Source of the DNA: JBOFCO01 sp051646105
Lineage (GTDB): Bacteria > Pseudomonadota > Alphaproteobacteria > Rhodobacterales > Rhodobacteraceae
Direction: 5' to 3'
DNA length: 22,137 nucleotides
NCBI GenBank assembly: GCA_051646105.1
Contig: JBOFCO010000078.1
Span: 1-22,137, forward strand
Below, one piece after another: positions 6,576-14,411 of this stretch (the first letter of the stretch is position 1; every line of letters starts with the position of its first letter). The notes beneath the pieces are model-generated. The model made no database searches. It worked only from the letters and a program-made list of their open reading frames with translations, and had not been told where the DNA came from. The position numbers and the translations under genes are program-made.

Positions 6576-8983
6576 GGCGTGGTCCTTTCATAGGTCGCGG
6601 AATGCAGATCGCGCAGCATGAAACGCGGGCTGACGTTCACGTCGCGGGGGGTGAAGGTGATCGTAGCGGGACAGCCGGGGAACAGCACGAAGGCGTTTTC
6701 GGAGAAGCGGCCGGGGATGTCAGATTCCAGGCTGACGAACAGAGCGAGCGCATCAGCAGAAACCGTAATACTATATACGCCGTTTTCTTCTGTCACGTCC
6801 GACGTCAGATGGGCGGGTTGCAGATCGTAGCTCTTATAGGGTTTCGGGGCAAAATGGTCGCCGCCGCGCGACCCGTCCGAACCTTCCCATGTCCAGAGCA
6901 GCATGTCCTGCGGACCAAGCGCGTCGGCGGGCAGGTCAATTACGGCGGTGGCACTTTCCCCGACGATCGCCGTTGCTTTAGCGATTTCCCGTGTCTGTCC
7001 GGCCATGTCAGTGGCGCGGGCGGTGACGGTGATGGAAACCTCTCCCGCCTTGTCACTCACTGCTTTCAGCAGCAGCCTTCCGCCCTCCGGCACCGCGACC
7101 ACCGTCACCGGCGCATAGAAATGCTTCGCCATATGGTGCAGCAGCTTCCAGCCGCCGCCGTGATCGAGGCTCGACCACGAACACACCGGCCAGGTATCGT
7201 TCAACTGCCAGATCAGCGTGCCCATGCAATGCGGTTTCAGGCTGCGCCAGTGGGTGACGGCGGTCTTGATCGCCAGCCCCTGCTGGACCTGCGACAGATA
7301 GACGAAATTCTCGAACCCGACCGGAAAGCGGAAATAGCGGAACATGGTTTCCGCGATACGCGCATTGCCGCCCGCGTTCTTCTGGTGGCTTTCCATCACC
7401 GGGCTGGCGATGTTCCAGTCTGCGGGGTCAGCGAATTTGCGGATCACATCCATCGAAGGATAGGACTGGAAGCCGAATTCCGAGCAGAACCGCGGACTTA
7501 CGTCCCGATAATGATCGAAATCCCTGCCTTCGTGCCAGACCGACCAGAAATGCATGTCACCATTGGCGTCGTCATGCCATGCGTCGCCGAACGACATCGG
7601 ACCGGGGCTGGGCGAGGATGGCCACCAGTTCGCAGCCGGGTCCGCTGATTTCAGATCCAATTCAACCGCGCGGTTCAGCCGGTCATAGCTGACCAGATAG
7701 CGGTCGCGGTTCGCACGGCTTTCCTCGAACCAGTTCAGCGCCCCGATCAGCTCGTTGTCGCCGCACCAGAGTGCGATGCAGGCGTGGTGTTGCAGGCGAC
7801 CAACCTGCAAGCGGACCTCCCTGCCCACCTCCGTCAGAAAGGCCTCGGTCGAGGGGTAAAGGTGGCACGCGAACATGAAATCCTGCCAGACCATCAGGCC
7901 CAGTTCGTCGCAAAGGTCATAGAACCAGTCCGGTTCATACCGCCCGCCGCCCCAGACACGGATCATGTTCATGTTGGCGAGGGCGGCCGATTGCAGCAGG
8001 TCACGAACGCCTTCCCGCGTGATGTTCCCTGCCAGCGCATCGGCGGGTATCCAGTTCGCTCCCTTGGCAAAAACATCGCGGCCATTGATGCGGAACTTGA
8101 AACCGGTGCCGACGGTATCTTTCTCGGTGACGAGTTTGAGGTCCCGCAGGCCTATACGGCGGGTCCAGACGGCGTTGCCGACCGTTAACGTCAAGTCGTG
8201 CAAGACTTGCGCCCCCTGTCCGGCGGGCCACCAGAGTTCGGGTTGGCTCAAAGTCAATTCGACGGTTACAAAGGCATTCTCGACCTTTCCGGTCGCAGAA
8301 ACACCAAGACAAGTCAGCGTTCCCTCTTCCGGGGCTTCTTCGGCACCGCACTGGATATAGAGGGCGGTTACACTCACAGTCACGCGCCCATCGGCATGAT
8401 GCGTCTGCCGGATACACGGATCGTGCAGAAACGACCGGGAACCCGGCTCCAGCCCGATCCGCCCATAAACCCCGAACGGAGCCAGCGCTATGTTCCAGTC
8501 CCAGCCGAAGTCACACTGCGGCTTGCGCAGCATGTTGCCGTTGGGGATCGGGCAGTTCGGCTTGTGATAGGGCACGTAGAAGGGCTGCTCCGCCTGTCTG
8601 CGGTTCGCCTCGTCCACGACAGAGGAGAAGGTGATGGTGATCTCGTTTTCACCCAGCCGAAGGACGTTAGACAGGTTGGCAATCTGCTGTCGGAACATTG
8701 TGTCCGCCTTCAGCACCTGCGTCCCGTTCACGGCCACGGTCGCCACGGTGTCCAGCATGTCGATCACCAGCATCAGATCGGTGCGATCCACGGCGAAAGT
8801 CCGCCGCAGCGTCCATTCCGTTTCGCAAATCCAGCGCAGGTCGTATTCGTTCCGGCCCCAGTACGGGTCGGGGATCAGCCCGGCGCGGTGCAGGGCGCTG
8901 ATGCCGTCGCCCGGCAGCGTCATCGCGGCCTTGTAGCGGCCGCCTGCATCCGCAAGCTGCCATTCCCCGGAAAGATCGATCAT
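6572..8983 (-). CDS. Glycoside hydrolase family 2 beta-mannosidase-like protein
   Basis: The 803-residue protein has the GH2 order: an N-terminal jelly-roll sugar-binding domain (about 1-180, with the WDWN and FGVYG motifs typical of beta-mannosidases), an immunoglobulin-like domain (about 190-290), and a catalytic TIM barrel (about 295-640) with accessory beta-domains to the end. The barrel carries NMIRVWGGGRYEPDWFYDLCDELGL as separate conserved pieces, the acid/base Glu411 in WCGDNE and the nucleophile Glu502 in CSEFGFQS. The family hydrolyses terminal beta-mannose (sometimes beta-glucoside or exo-chitosan-type links). It has no signal peptide, so it should act on imported oligosaccharides. 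An AAGG Shine-Dalgarno precedes the ATG, which lies one base after the ATPase stop. The 3' end overlaps the isomerase start. Mannosidase is the best call, but I cannot exclude a different sugar specificity. Confidence 0.9.
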   Translation of the reverse strand: MIDLSGEWQLADAGGRYKAAMTLPGDGISALHRAGLIPDPYWGRNEYDLRWICETEWTLRRTFAVDRTDLMLVIDMLDTVATVAVNGTQVLKADTMFRQQIANLSNVLRLGENEITITFSSVVDEANRRQAEQPFYVPYHKPNCPIPNGNMLRKPQCDFGWDWNIALAPFGVYGRIGLEPGSRSFLHDPCIRQTHHADGRVTVSVTALYIQCGAEEAPEEGTLTCLGVSATGKVENAFVTVELTLSQPELWWPAGQGAQVLHDLTLTVGNAVWTRRIGLRDLKLVTEKDTVGTGFKFRINGRDVFAKGANWIPADALAGNITREGVRDLLQSAALANMNMIRVWGGGRYEPDWFYDLCDELGLMVWQDFMFACHLYPSTEAFLTEVGREVRLQVGRLQHHACIALWCGDNELIGALNWFEESRANRDRYLVSYDRLNRAVELDLKSADPAANWWPSSPSPGPMSFGDAWHDDANGDMHFWSVWHEGRDFDHYRDVSPRFCSEFGFQSYPSMDVIRKFADPADWNIASPVMESHQKNAGGNARIAETMFRYFRFPVGFENFVYLSQVQQGLAIKTAVTHWRSLKPHCMGTLIWQLNDTWPVCSWSSLDHGGGWKLLHHMAKHFYAPVTVVAVPEGGRLLLKAVSDKAGEVSITVTARATDMAGQTREIAKATAIVGESATAVIDLPADALGPQDMLLWTWEGSDGSRGGDHFAPKPYKSYDLQPAHLTSDVTEENGVYSITVSADALALFVSLESDIPGRFSENAFVLFPGCPATITFTPRDVNVSPRFMLRDLHSATYERTTP

Positions 8984-8984
8984 C

Positions 8985-10058
8985 CTACAGCCTTGCTTCG
9001 CTCGCCTTGTCGAACATCGACGCCTTCGCCGGGTCGAAGCCGATCAGCACCTTGTCGCCGTCGTTCAGCGCCGACTGGCCATCAACGCGGATGCGGAAAC
9101 GTTCGCCCGCGAACTCCACCCAGACCAGCGTATCTGAACCCATCGGCTCGACGATCTCCACGGTGGCCTCGGTTGAAAAGGGCATGGAACGCGCCTCATC
9201 CCCCGCCGCGACATGCTCGGGCCGGATGCCGAACCATGCAGGGCCTGACGTACGCCCGCCCTTGAAACCGTAACGCCCGATCGGAACCGACACACCCTTT
9301 GTCACAAAGGTTTCGCCGTCCAGCGTGCCTTCCAGCAGGTTCATTTCCGGGCTGCCGATGAAACCCGCCACGTATTTGTTGACAGGCTGGTTGTAGATTT
9401 CCGCCGGGCTGGCAAGCTGCTGGATCACGCCCCCCTTCATGATCGCGATGCGGTCCGCCAATGTCATCGCCTCGATCTGGTCATGGGTGACGTAGATCAT
9501 GGTGTTCTTCAGCCGGTGATGCAGGCGCTTGATTTCGACGCGCAGGTCAGATCGCAGCTTGGCATCAAGGTTCGACAGGGGTTCGTCGAACAGGAACACA
9601 TTCGCTTCGCGCACCAGCGCCCGCCCGATTGCAACACGCTGGCGCTGACCGCCCGACAAAGCTGCGGGCTTGCGTTGCAGCAGCGGCTGGATTTGCAGGA
9701 TTTCGGCGGCCCTCGCCACTCGCTTGGCGATTTCCTCTTTCGGCATTCCGGCATTGCGCACGCCAAAGGAAAGGTTCCCCTCCACCGTCATTTGCGGGTA
9801 CAGCGCATAAGACTGGAACACCATGCCGATGCCACGATCCGACGGTTCCGCCCAGGTGACATTCTTGTCGTTGATCCAGATTTCGCCGTCGGAAATATCC
9901 AGCAAACCGGCGATGCAGTTCAGCAGCGTCGATTTCCCACAGCCTGAAGCCCCCAGCAGCACCAGAAACTCGCCTTCGGGAATGTCGAGGTTCAGCCTGT
10001 CAAGCACCGTGGCCGCGCCGAATTTCAGGGTGAGGTCTTTGATAAGAACGGATGACAT
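8985..10058 (-). CDS. Sugar ABC transporter ATP-binding protein (MalK/UgpC type)
   Basis: This 357-residue protein powers import through the two permeases encoded upstream. The ATPase core is complete: Walker A GASGCGKS (36-43), Q-loop Gln82, signature LSGGQ (134-138), Walker B FLFDEP (155-160), the D-loop SNLD and the switch His192 in VTHDQ. The C-terminal ~120 residues are the regulatory TOBE/OB region typical of the CUT1 branch, including the FIGSPEMN segment near 235-242. Length fits the MalK/UgpC/MsmK family. It begins four bases after the permease stop and is followed one base later by the GH2 gene, so enzyme genes and transporter are one unit. Such ATPases can be shared among transporters. 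Confidence 0.95.
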   Translation of the reverse strand: MSSVLIKDLTLKFGAATVLDRLNLDIPEGEFLVLLGASGCGKSTLLNCIAGLLDISDGEIWINDKNVTWAEPSDRGIGMVFQSYALYPQMTVEGNLSFGVRNAGMPKEEIAKRVARAAEILQIQPLLQRKPAALSGGQRQRVAIGRALVREANVFLFDEPLSNLDAKLRSDLRVEIKRLHHRLKNTMIYVTHDQIEAMTLADRIAIMKGGVIQQLASPAEIYNQPVNKYVAGFIGSPEMNLLEGTLDGETFVTKGVSVPIGRYGFKGGRTSGPAWFGIRPEHVAAGDEARSMPFSTEATVEIVEPMGSDTLVWVEFAGERFRIRVDGQSALNDGDKVLIGFDPAKASMFDKASEARL

Positions 10059-10062
10059 GGGA

Positions 10063-10971
10063 TCAGCCTTTCACCGCGCCGGCGGCGATACCGCGCACGA
10101 AAAGTTTGCCAGAGAGGAAATAGATGACGAGGGGGACAAGTCCGGTCAGCAGGGTTGCGGCCATGTTGACGTTGTATTCCTTTACCCCCTGCACCGAGTT
10201 GACGATGTTGTTCAACTGGACCGTCATCGGATAAAGGTCGGGCTTGGTATAGACGACGCCGAACAGGAAGTCGTTCCAGATACCGGTGACCTGCAGGATC
10301 AGTGCCACGACGAAGATTGGCAGCGACATCGGCAGCATGATCTGGAAATAGATGCGCCAGAACCCCGCGCCATCAACCCGCGCTGCCTTGAACAGCTCTT
10401 CCGGGATCGATGAGAAGTAGTTGCGGAACAGCAGGGTCAGGATCGGCATGCCGAAGATAGTGTGCACCAACACCAGCCCCCAAAGTGTGCCATAAAGCCC
10501 CATTTCCCGCAGCAGGATCACGATTGGGTACAGCATCACCTGATAGGGGATGAAAGAGCCAAAGATCAGGATGGTGAAAAAGATATCCGATCCCTTGAAC
10601 CGCCAGTTCACCAGCGCATAGCCGTTCACCGAGGCAACGATGATCGACAGGATCACCGAGGGCACAAGAATACGGACAGAATTCCAGAACCCGCGCGACA
10701 GGCCATCGCAGTTCAGGCCGGTGCAGGCTTCCTGCCAGGCCTTGACCCAAGGCTGAAAGGTGATTTCCACCGGCGGGGCAAAGATATTGCCCATGCGAAT
10801 TTCCGGCATTCCCTTGAGCGAGGTCATCACCATCACCCAAAGCGGCAGGATGTAATACAGGCTGAAAATGATCAGCGTGCCGTAGATCATGATGTTCCGG
10901 CCGGAAAACGCTTTGCGGGGTTTCTTGCCCCGTGGCTGCACGGTAGTCGCGGATGCGGTCAGGTCAGCCAT
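10063..10971 (-). CDS. Carbohydrate ABC transporter permease (MalG-like, CUT1)
   Basis: The 302-residue integral membrane protein has about six hydrophobic segments (first near 27-50, last near 270-290). The EAA loop, EELFKAARVDGAGFWRIYF (191-209), docks the ATPase. A polar N-terminal tail of ~25 residues with several lysines and arginines should be cytoplasmic. The first periplasmic loop contains CTGLNC (Cys83 and Cys88), which could form a small disulfide. The start overlaps the end of the upstream permease gene by eight bases, with a G-rich Shine-Dalgarno inside that gene. The insertion WQEACTGLNC is reminiscent of glucose/mannose-type CUT1 permeases, but this does not fix the substrate. 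Confidence 0.94.
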   Translation of the reverse strand: MADLTASATTVQPRGKKPRKAFSGRNIMIYGTLIIFSLYYILPLWVMVMTSLKGMPEIRMGNIFAPPVEITFQPWVKAWQEACTGLNCDGLSRGFWNSVRILVPSVILSIIVASVNGYALVNWRFKGSDIFFTILIFGSFIPYQVMLYPIVILLREMGLYGTLWGLVLVHTIFGMPILTLLFRNYFSSIPEELFKAARVDGAGFWRIYFQIMLPMSLPIFVVALILQVTGIWNDFLFGVVYTKPDLYPMTVQLNNIVNSVQGVKEYNVNMAATLLTGLVPLVIYFLSGKLFVRGIAAGAVKG

Positions 10972-11857
10972 GCTTCTTTCCCCCGAATTCCAGATAGGCC
11001 CAGGGGATCAATACGATCAGCACGGACAACAGCATCATCGTCGATGCCGCAAAGCCCTGACCAAGGTTCTGGGCGGTGAACATGTAGCGATAGACATACA
11101 TGGCGGGCACCTGACTGGCATTGCCCGGCCCGCCCGACGTCTGCGCGACCACAAGATCGTAAAGCTTGATGATGCCCGCAGCGACCAGAACCAGCGTGGT
11201 GATGAACACCGGGCGCATCATCGGGATGACGACGAACAGATAGGTCTTCCAGGCGGGGATGCCGTCCACACGGGACGCCTTCCAGATATCCTCGTCAATG
11301 CCCCGCAGACCGGCCAGCATAAGGCACATGACGAAACCCGTGCCCTGCCACAGCCCGGCGATCAGCAGGCCGAACAGAACCACCTGCGGGTTGTTCAGCG
11401 GATCAAAGGTAAAGCTGTCCCAGCCAAGCCCGCGCACGATCGACTGGATGCCCAGATCGGGGTTCAGGATCCACTGCCAGACAAGGCCTGTCACGATGAA
11501 GGACAGGGCAAAGGGATACAGCATGATGGTGCGGAACGTGTCTTCGAACCGGATCTTCTGGTCCATCAGCACGGCAAGCAGAAACCCGATGCCGATGGTA
11601 AAGATCAGCGAGAAGAATCCAAAGATCATCAGGTTCTTGATCGAGATCAGCCAAAGGCTGTTTGACCAAAGCCTTTCATACTGGTCGAGACCGACGAAAT
11701 TCAGCTTCGGCAGCAGCTTTGAATTGGTGAAGGAGTAGACAACTGTCCAAATCGTTCCGCCGACAAAGACCACCAGCGTGGTCAGGATCATCGGGATGGC
11801 CGCGATCTTGGCGTTCAGGTTGCGGAAAAGCTTCCGCCCATCGGAATTGCCCGCCAT
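10964..11857 (-). CDS. Carbohydrate ABC transporter permease (MalF-like, CUT1)
   Basis: The 297-residue protein has the six-segment topology of a binding-protein-dependent permease (segments near 18-42, 72-98, 108-131, 157-185, 210-232 and 268-290). Its EAA motif, DEDIWKASRVDGIPAWKTYL (188-207), contacts the ATPase. It is the short MalF-type partner, lacking the large extra periplasmic domain of E. coli MalF, as is usual for most CUT1 systems. A strong G-rich Shine-Dalgarno (GGGGAGGGGG) lies a few bases before the ATG. The gene is separated from the binding-protein gene by 75 bases containing a stem-loop, and it overlaps the next permease by eight bases. Confidence 0.94.
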   Translation of the reverse strand: MAGNSDGRKLFRNLNAKIAAIPMILTTLVVFVGGTIWTVVYSFTNSKLLPKLNFVGLDQYERLWSNSLWLISIKNLMIFGFFSLIFTIGIGFLLAVLMDQKIRFEDTFRTIMLYPFALSFIVTGLVWQWILNPDLGIQSIVRGLGWDSFTFDPLNNPQVVLFGLLIAGLWQGTGFVMCLMLAGLRGIDEDIWKASRVDGIPAWKTYLFVVIPMMRPVFITTLVLVAAGIIKLYDLVVAQTSGGPGNASQVPAMYVYRYMFTAQNLGQGFAASTMMLLSVLIVLIPWAYLEFGGKKHG

Positions 11858-11894
11858 GGGCCCCCTCCCCTGTCAGCATGAACCAAGGTGAAGA

Positions 11895-11920
11895 TCGGGG
11901 CCACCAAGGGGCAGCCCCGA
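11895..11920 (-). promoter_or_regulatory. Stem-loop between binding-protein and permease genes
   Basis: A perfect 7-bp inverted repeat (TCGGGGC / GCCCCGA) with a 12-base loop sits 13 bases after the binding-protein stop codon. A G-U and a further G-C pair can extend it on the outside. No long T-run follows on the minus strand. Hairpins here are common in CUT1 operons, where they protect the upstream mRNA or partly stop transcription so that binding protein is made in excess. That role is inferred by analogy. Confidence 0.6.
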
Positions 11921-11932
11921 CCAGTTCGGCTA

Positions 11933-13159
11933 TCAGAGACCGGAGCTCAGGATCTCGACATACCGGGCTTGCGCATCGGCCGGGCTCATGTCGCCCTTCC
12001 AGAATTCGACCTGAAGGTCGCCAAGCTGAGTCTGCACGTCCGGGGACCATACCTGATCACCCGACGGAACCAGATTGCCGGCGGCAAGCAGTTCAAGGCC
12101 TTTCTTCATGCAGTCGTTTGCCGCAGCCAGATCAACATCGCCACGGATCGGCAGCGAGCCTTTCTTGAGGTTGAAGGCAACCTGCGCTTCAGGGCTGACC
12201 AGCAGTGCGGCCAGGCGTTTCTGCGCGGCTTCCTTTTCGGGGTCTTCCAGTTTCGGGAAATAGAAGGCATCGCCACCGGTGGACAGATAGGCATTCAGCC
12301 CAAGGCCCGGCAAACAGGTGTAATCCTTGCCCGCAACTTCACCGGCAACGGCGAATTCCCCTTGCGCCCAGTCACCCATGATCTGGCCAGCGGCCTGATC
12401 GGTGATGACAAGGTTGGTCGCCTGGTTCCAGTCCTGCACCGTCGACTTCGCGGCAAGCTGGCGCGCCTGCGCGGCGGCCTCGAACACCTTGGCCATATCG
12501 GGGCCGGCGGCGGCCTCCATATCCTTGTCGACGTTCACTTTCTTCCACAGGTCAAGCCCGCCCACGGCAACCGTGATGGCACCAAAAGCCAGGTTCGACT
12601 GCCAAGGCTGGTTGCCCAGCGCCAGCGGGATTTTCCCGGCGGCTTCGACCTGCGGGGCAGAAGCCACGAATTCATTCCAGTTGGTCGGAACCGGCAGGCC
12701 AAGGTCTTCGTAGACCTTGTTCGAAATCCACAGCCATTCCGGCGAATGGATGTTGACCGGGGCGCAATAGATGCGGCCATCCACGGTGCAGCTGTCCAGA
12801 AGCGACGGCGGATTGATGATGCCCTTCCAGTTGTTGGCTTCCGCCACATCGGTCAGGTCCAGCATCAGGCCCGCTTCGACCAGTTCCAGCGCCTGCTGGC
12901 CGTGGTTGAACTGCGTGGCCCCCATCGGGTCGCCGCCGGTGATGCGCGAAATCATGACCGGGCGCGCCGTGTCGCCGCCGCCAGCAATGGCGCCGTCAAC
13001 CCATTTGTCGCCACTTGCATCCATAGCCTTGGCAAATTCCGCGACAGCAGCAGCCTCGCCGCCCGAAGTCCACCAATGCGTCACCTCCAGTTCGGTCGCA
13101 TGGGCGGCCGAAACGGCACAGATCGCCGTCCCCGCACAAAGTAGGGCCTTAACGTTCAT
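11933..13159 (-). CDS. Periplasmic sugar-binding protein of the CUT1 ABC transporter
   Basis: The 408-residue protein starts with a Sec signal peptide (hydrophobic residues 5-18, likely cut after AHA at 21) and continues as a family-1 extracellular solute-binding protein (TELEVTHWWTSGGE). It captures the sugar in the periplasm for the two permeases. The mature part has four cysteines (C124, C132, C282, C350), which may form disulfides, and aromatic residues (W29, W30, W141, W143) of the kind that stack on sugars. It resembles glucose/mannose-type CUT1 binding proteins, though xylo- or manno-oligosaccharides would fit the nearby glycosidases better. A GGGAGGA Shine-Dalgarno lies six bases before the ATG. 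It is the first gene after the regulated promoter and should be the most highly expressed. Confidence 0.95.
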   Translation of the reverse strand: MNVKALLCAGTAICAVSAAHATELEVTHWWTSGGEAAAVAEFAKAMDASGDKWVDGAIAGGGDTARPVMISRITGGDPMGATQFNHGQQALELVEAGLMLDLTDVAEANNWKGIINPPSLLDSCTVDGRIYCAPVNIHSPEWLWISNKVYEDLGLPVPTNWNEFVASAPQVEAAGKIPLALGNQPWQSNLAFGAITVAVGGLDLWKKVNVDKDMEAAAGPDMAKVFEAAAQARQLAAKSTVQDWNQATNLVITDQAAGQIMGDWAQGEFAVAGEVAGKDYTCLPGLGLNAYLSTGGDAFYFPKLEDPEKEAAQKRLAALLVSPEAQVAFNLKKGSLPIRGDVDLAAANDCMKKGLELLAAGNLVPSGDQVWSPDVQTQLGDLQVEFWKGDMSPADAQARYVEILSSGL

Positions 13160-13165
13160 CCTCAG

Positions 13166-13172
13166 TCCTCCC
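13166..13172 (-). promoter_or_regulatory. Strong ribosome binding site of the binding-protein gene
   Basis: The minus-strand sequence GGGAGGA lies six bases upstream of the ATG at 13159. It is the best Shine-Dalgarno in the operon and fits high output of the binding protein. Confidence 0.75.
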
Positions 13173-13178
13173 TGACTT

Positions 13179-13214
13179 TCTAAAACGTTATAGAAATTGC
13201 TATATCGTTTTAGA
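13179..13214. promoter_or_regulatory. Double LacI-type operator, 15-bp inverted repeat with 6-bp spacer
   Basis: The arms TCTAAAACGTTATAG (13179-13193) and CTATATCGTTTTAGA (13200-13214) are inverted repeats matching at 14 of 15 positions, separated by AAATTG. Each arm has a central CG step with A/T-rich flanks, as LacI-family operators do, and each is itself an imperfect palindrome. The two CG centres are 20 bases apart, about two helical turns. The site lies in the gap between the divergent LacI-type regulator and the binding-protein gene and covers the predicted -10 element. It is the likely binding site of the adjacent regulator, inferred from position and symmetry. Confidence 0.75.
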
Positions 13215-13226
13215 TGAATTAATCAA
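13199..13226 (-). promoter_or_regulatory. Predicted promoter of the sugar operon
   Basis: On the minus strand TTGATT (13226-13221) and TATAGC (13204-13199) form a plausible -35/-10 pair with a 16-base spacer. The -10 lies within the inverted repeat, so regulator binding would block RNA polymerase. A second A/T-rich hexamer, TATAAC, occurs slightly downstream and could be used instead. The call rests on consensus similarity only. Confidence 0.45.
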
Positions 13227-13337
13227 GCTGAAAGATCGGGCATATTTGGATTGGTTTGTCTACTACGGCACGGTCGGCGATTCTCCGCAAGGGCAATCAG
13301 GAACCAGGCCAATGGTCAGTAACAGGGAGACACCACC

Positions 13338-14411
13338 GTGGAGGAGGTGAATCAAGGCGATCAGGACCCTGACAAGCTGGACAGCGAAATTGTGGAAGAG
13401 CGCCCGACGCTGAAAACCCTGTCGCGCCTGACCGGTCTTGCCGTGCCCACGATCAGCCGCGCCCTGAATGACGCGCCCGACATCGGCGAGGATACGAAGC
13501 GGCGGGTGAAGGAAATTGCAGCGCGGATTGGCTATCGGCCGAACCGCGCCGGGGTGCGCCTGCGGACCGGCAGAACCAATGTTATTTCGCTGGTGCTGTC
13601 GACCGAAGCCGATCTGATGAACCATTCCGGCAGCCTGATTTCATCGATCGCGGCGACACTTCGCGGAACGCCCTACCACCTGATCGTCACCCCCTTCTTT
13701 CCGTCCGAAGACCCGATGGCCCCGATCCGCTACATCGTGGAAACCGGATCGGCAGACGGCATTCTGTTGAACCAGATCGAAACCCAGGATCCCAGGGTTC
13801 GCTATCTGATGGAACGCGACTTTCCCTTTGCCACCCACGGCCGCACGGAATGGTGCAATCAGCATGCCTATTACGATTTCGACAACACCGCTTTTGGCCG
13901 CATCTCGGTCGAAGCCCTTCATCAGCGCGGGCGTAGGAACATCGCCATGCTGCCGCCGCCGCTGGCCCAGAACTATGCCCGGAACATGATCGACGGCGCC
14001 AAGACCAGCGCCGCAGGTCTCGGCGTAAGGTTCCGCGTGATATCAGAGGCGAACGCCGATAGCGGAGACCCCGAGATAGAGGCGATGATCCGCCGGATCG
14101 CGGCCTCGGGGGATATGCCGGATGGGTTCATCGTGCCGTCGGCAGCAGCCAGCATGACGATGATATCGGAACTGGAAACCGCAGGATTGCGCATTGGCCG
14201 AGATTACGAGCTGATCTCGAAATCATACACCCGTTTCCTGCATCATTTCCGCCGCGACATTCTTACGATGGGGGAAGATGTCGGTCGTGCGGGCGAATAC
14301 ATAGCACGCGCGGTGCTGCACCGCATCGCGCATCGCGGCGAACCGCCCATGCAGGAACTGGAAGTGCCGCAGGTTCCGATTTCCATCAAGGGCGACAGCA
14401 GATCGCCCTAG
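13338..14411 (+). CDS. LacI-family transcriptional regulator
   Basis: The 357-residue protein has a LacI helix-turn-helix near residues 24-44 (TLKTLSRLTGLAVPTISRAL), the following GYRPNRAGVRLRTGR hinge (65-79), and a periplasmic-binding-protein-like sensor domain to the end. An acidic N-terminal tail of ~22 residues precedes the DNA-binding domain. The GTG at 13338 is chosen because AGGGAGA lies eight bases upstream; no ATG is available before the helix-turn-helix, and a second GTG at 13347 has its G-rich stretch too close. It is transcribed away from the sugar operon, across a gap with a double operator, so it is very likely that operon's repressor, relieved by a sugar from the imported substrate. 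Its stop codon overlaps the stop of the convergent transglutaminase gene in the palindrome CTAG. Confidence 0.93.
   Translation: MEEVNQGDQDPDKLDSEIVEERPTLKTLSRLTGLAVPTISRALNDAPDIGEDTKRRVKEIAARIGYRPNRAGVRLRTGRTNVISLVLSTEADLMNHSGSLISSIAATLRGTPYHLIVTPFFPSEDPMAPIRYIVETGSADGILLNQIETQDPRVRYLMERDFPFATHGRTEWCNQHAYYDFDNTAFGRISVEALHQRGRRNIAMLPPPLAQNYARNMIDGAKTSAAGLGVRFRVISEANADSGDPEIEAMIRRIAASGDMPDGFIVPSAAASMTMISELETAGLRIGRDYELISKSYTRFLHHFRRDILTMGEDVGRAGEYIARAVLHRIAHRGEPPMQELEVPQVPISIKGDSRSP

Noticed and set aside
11888..13144. 418-codon open frame on the plus strand, opposite the binding-protein gene
   Set aside because: The minus-strand gene has a signal peptide, family motifs and a strong Shine-Dalgarno. 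The plus-strand translation is arginine/glycine-rich without recognisable domains.
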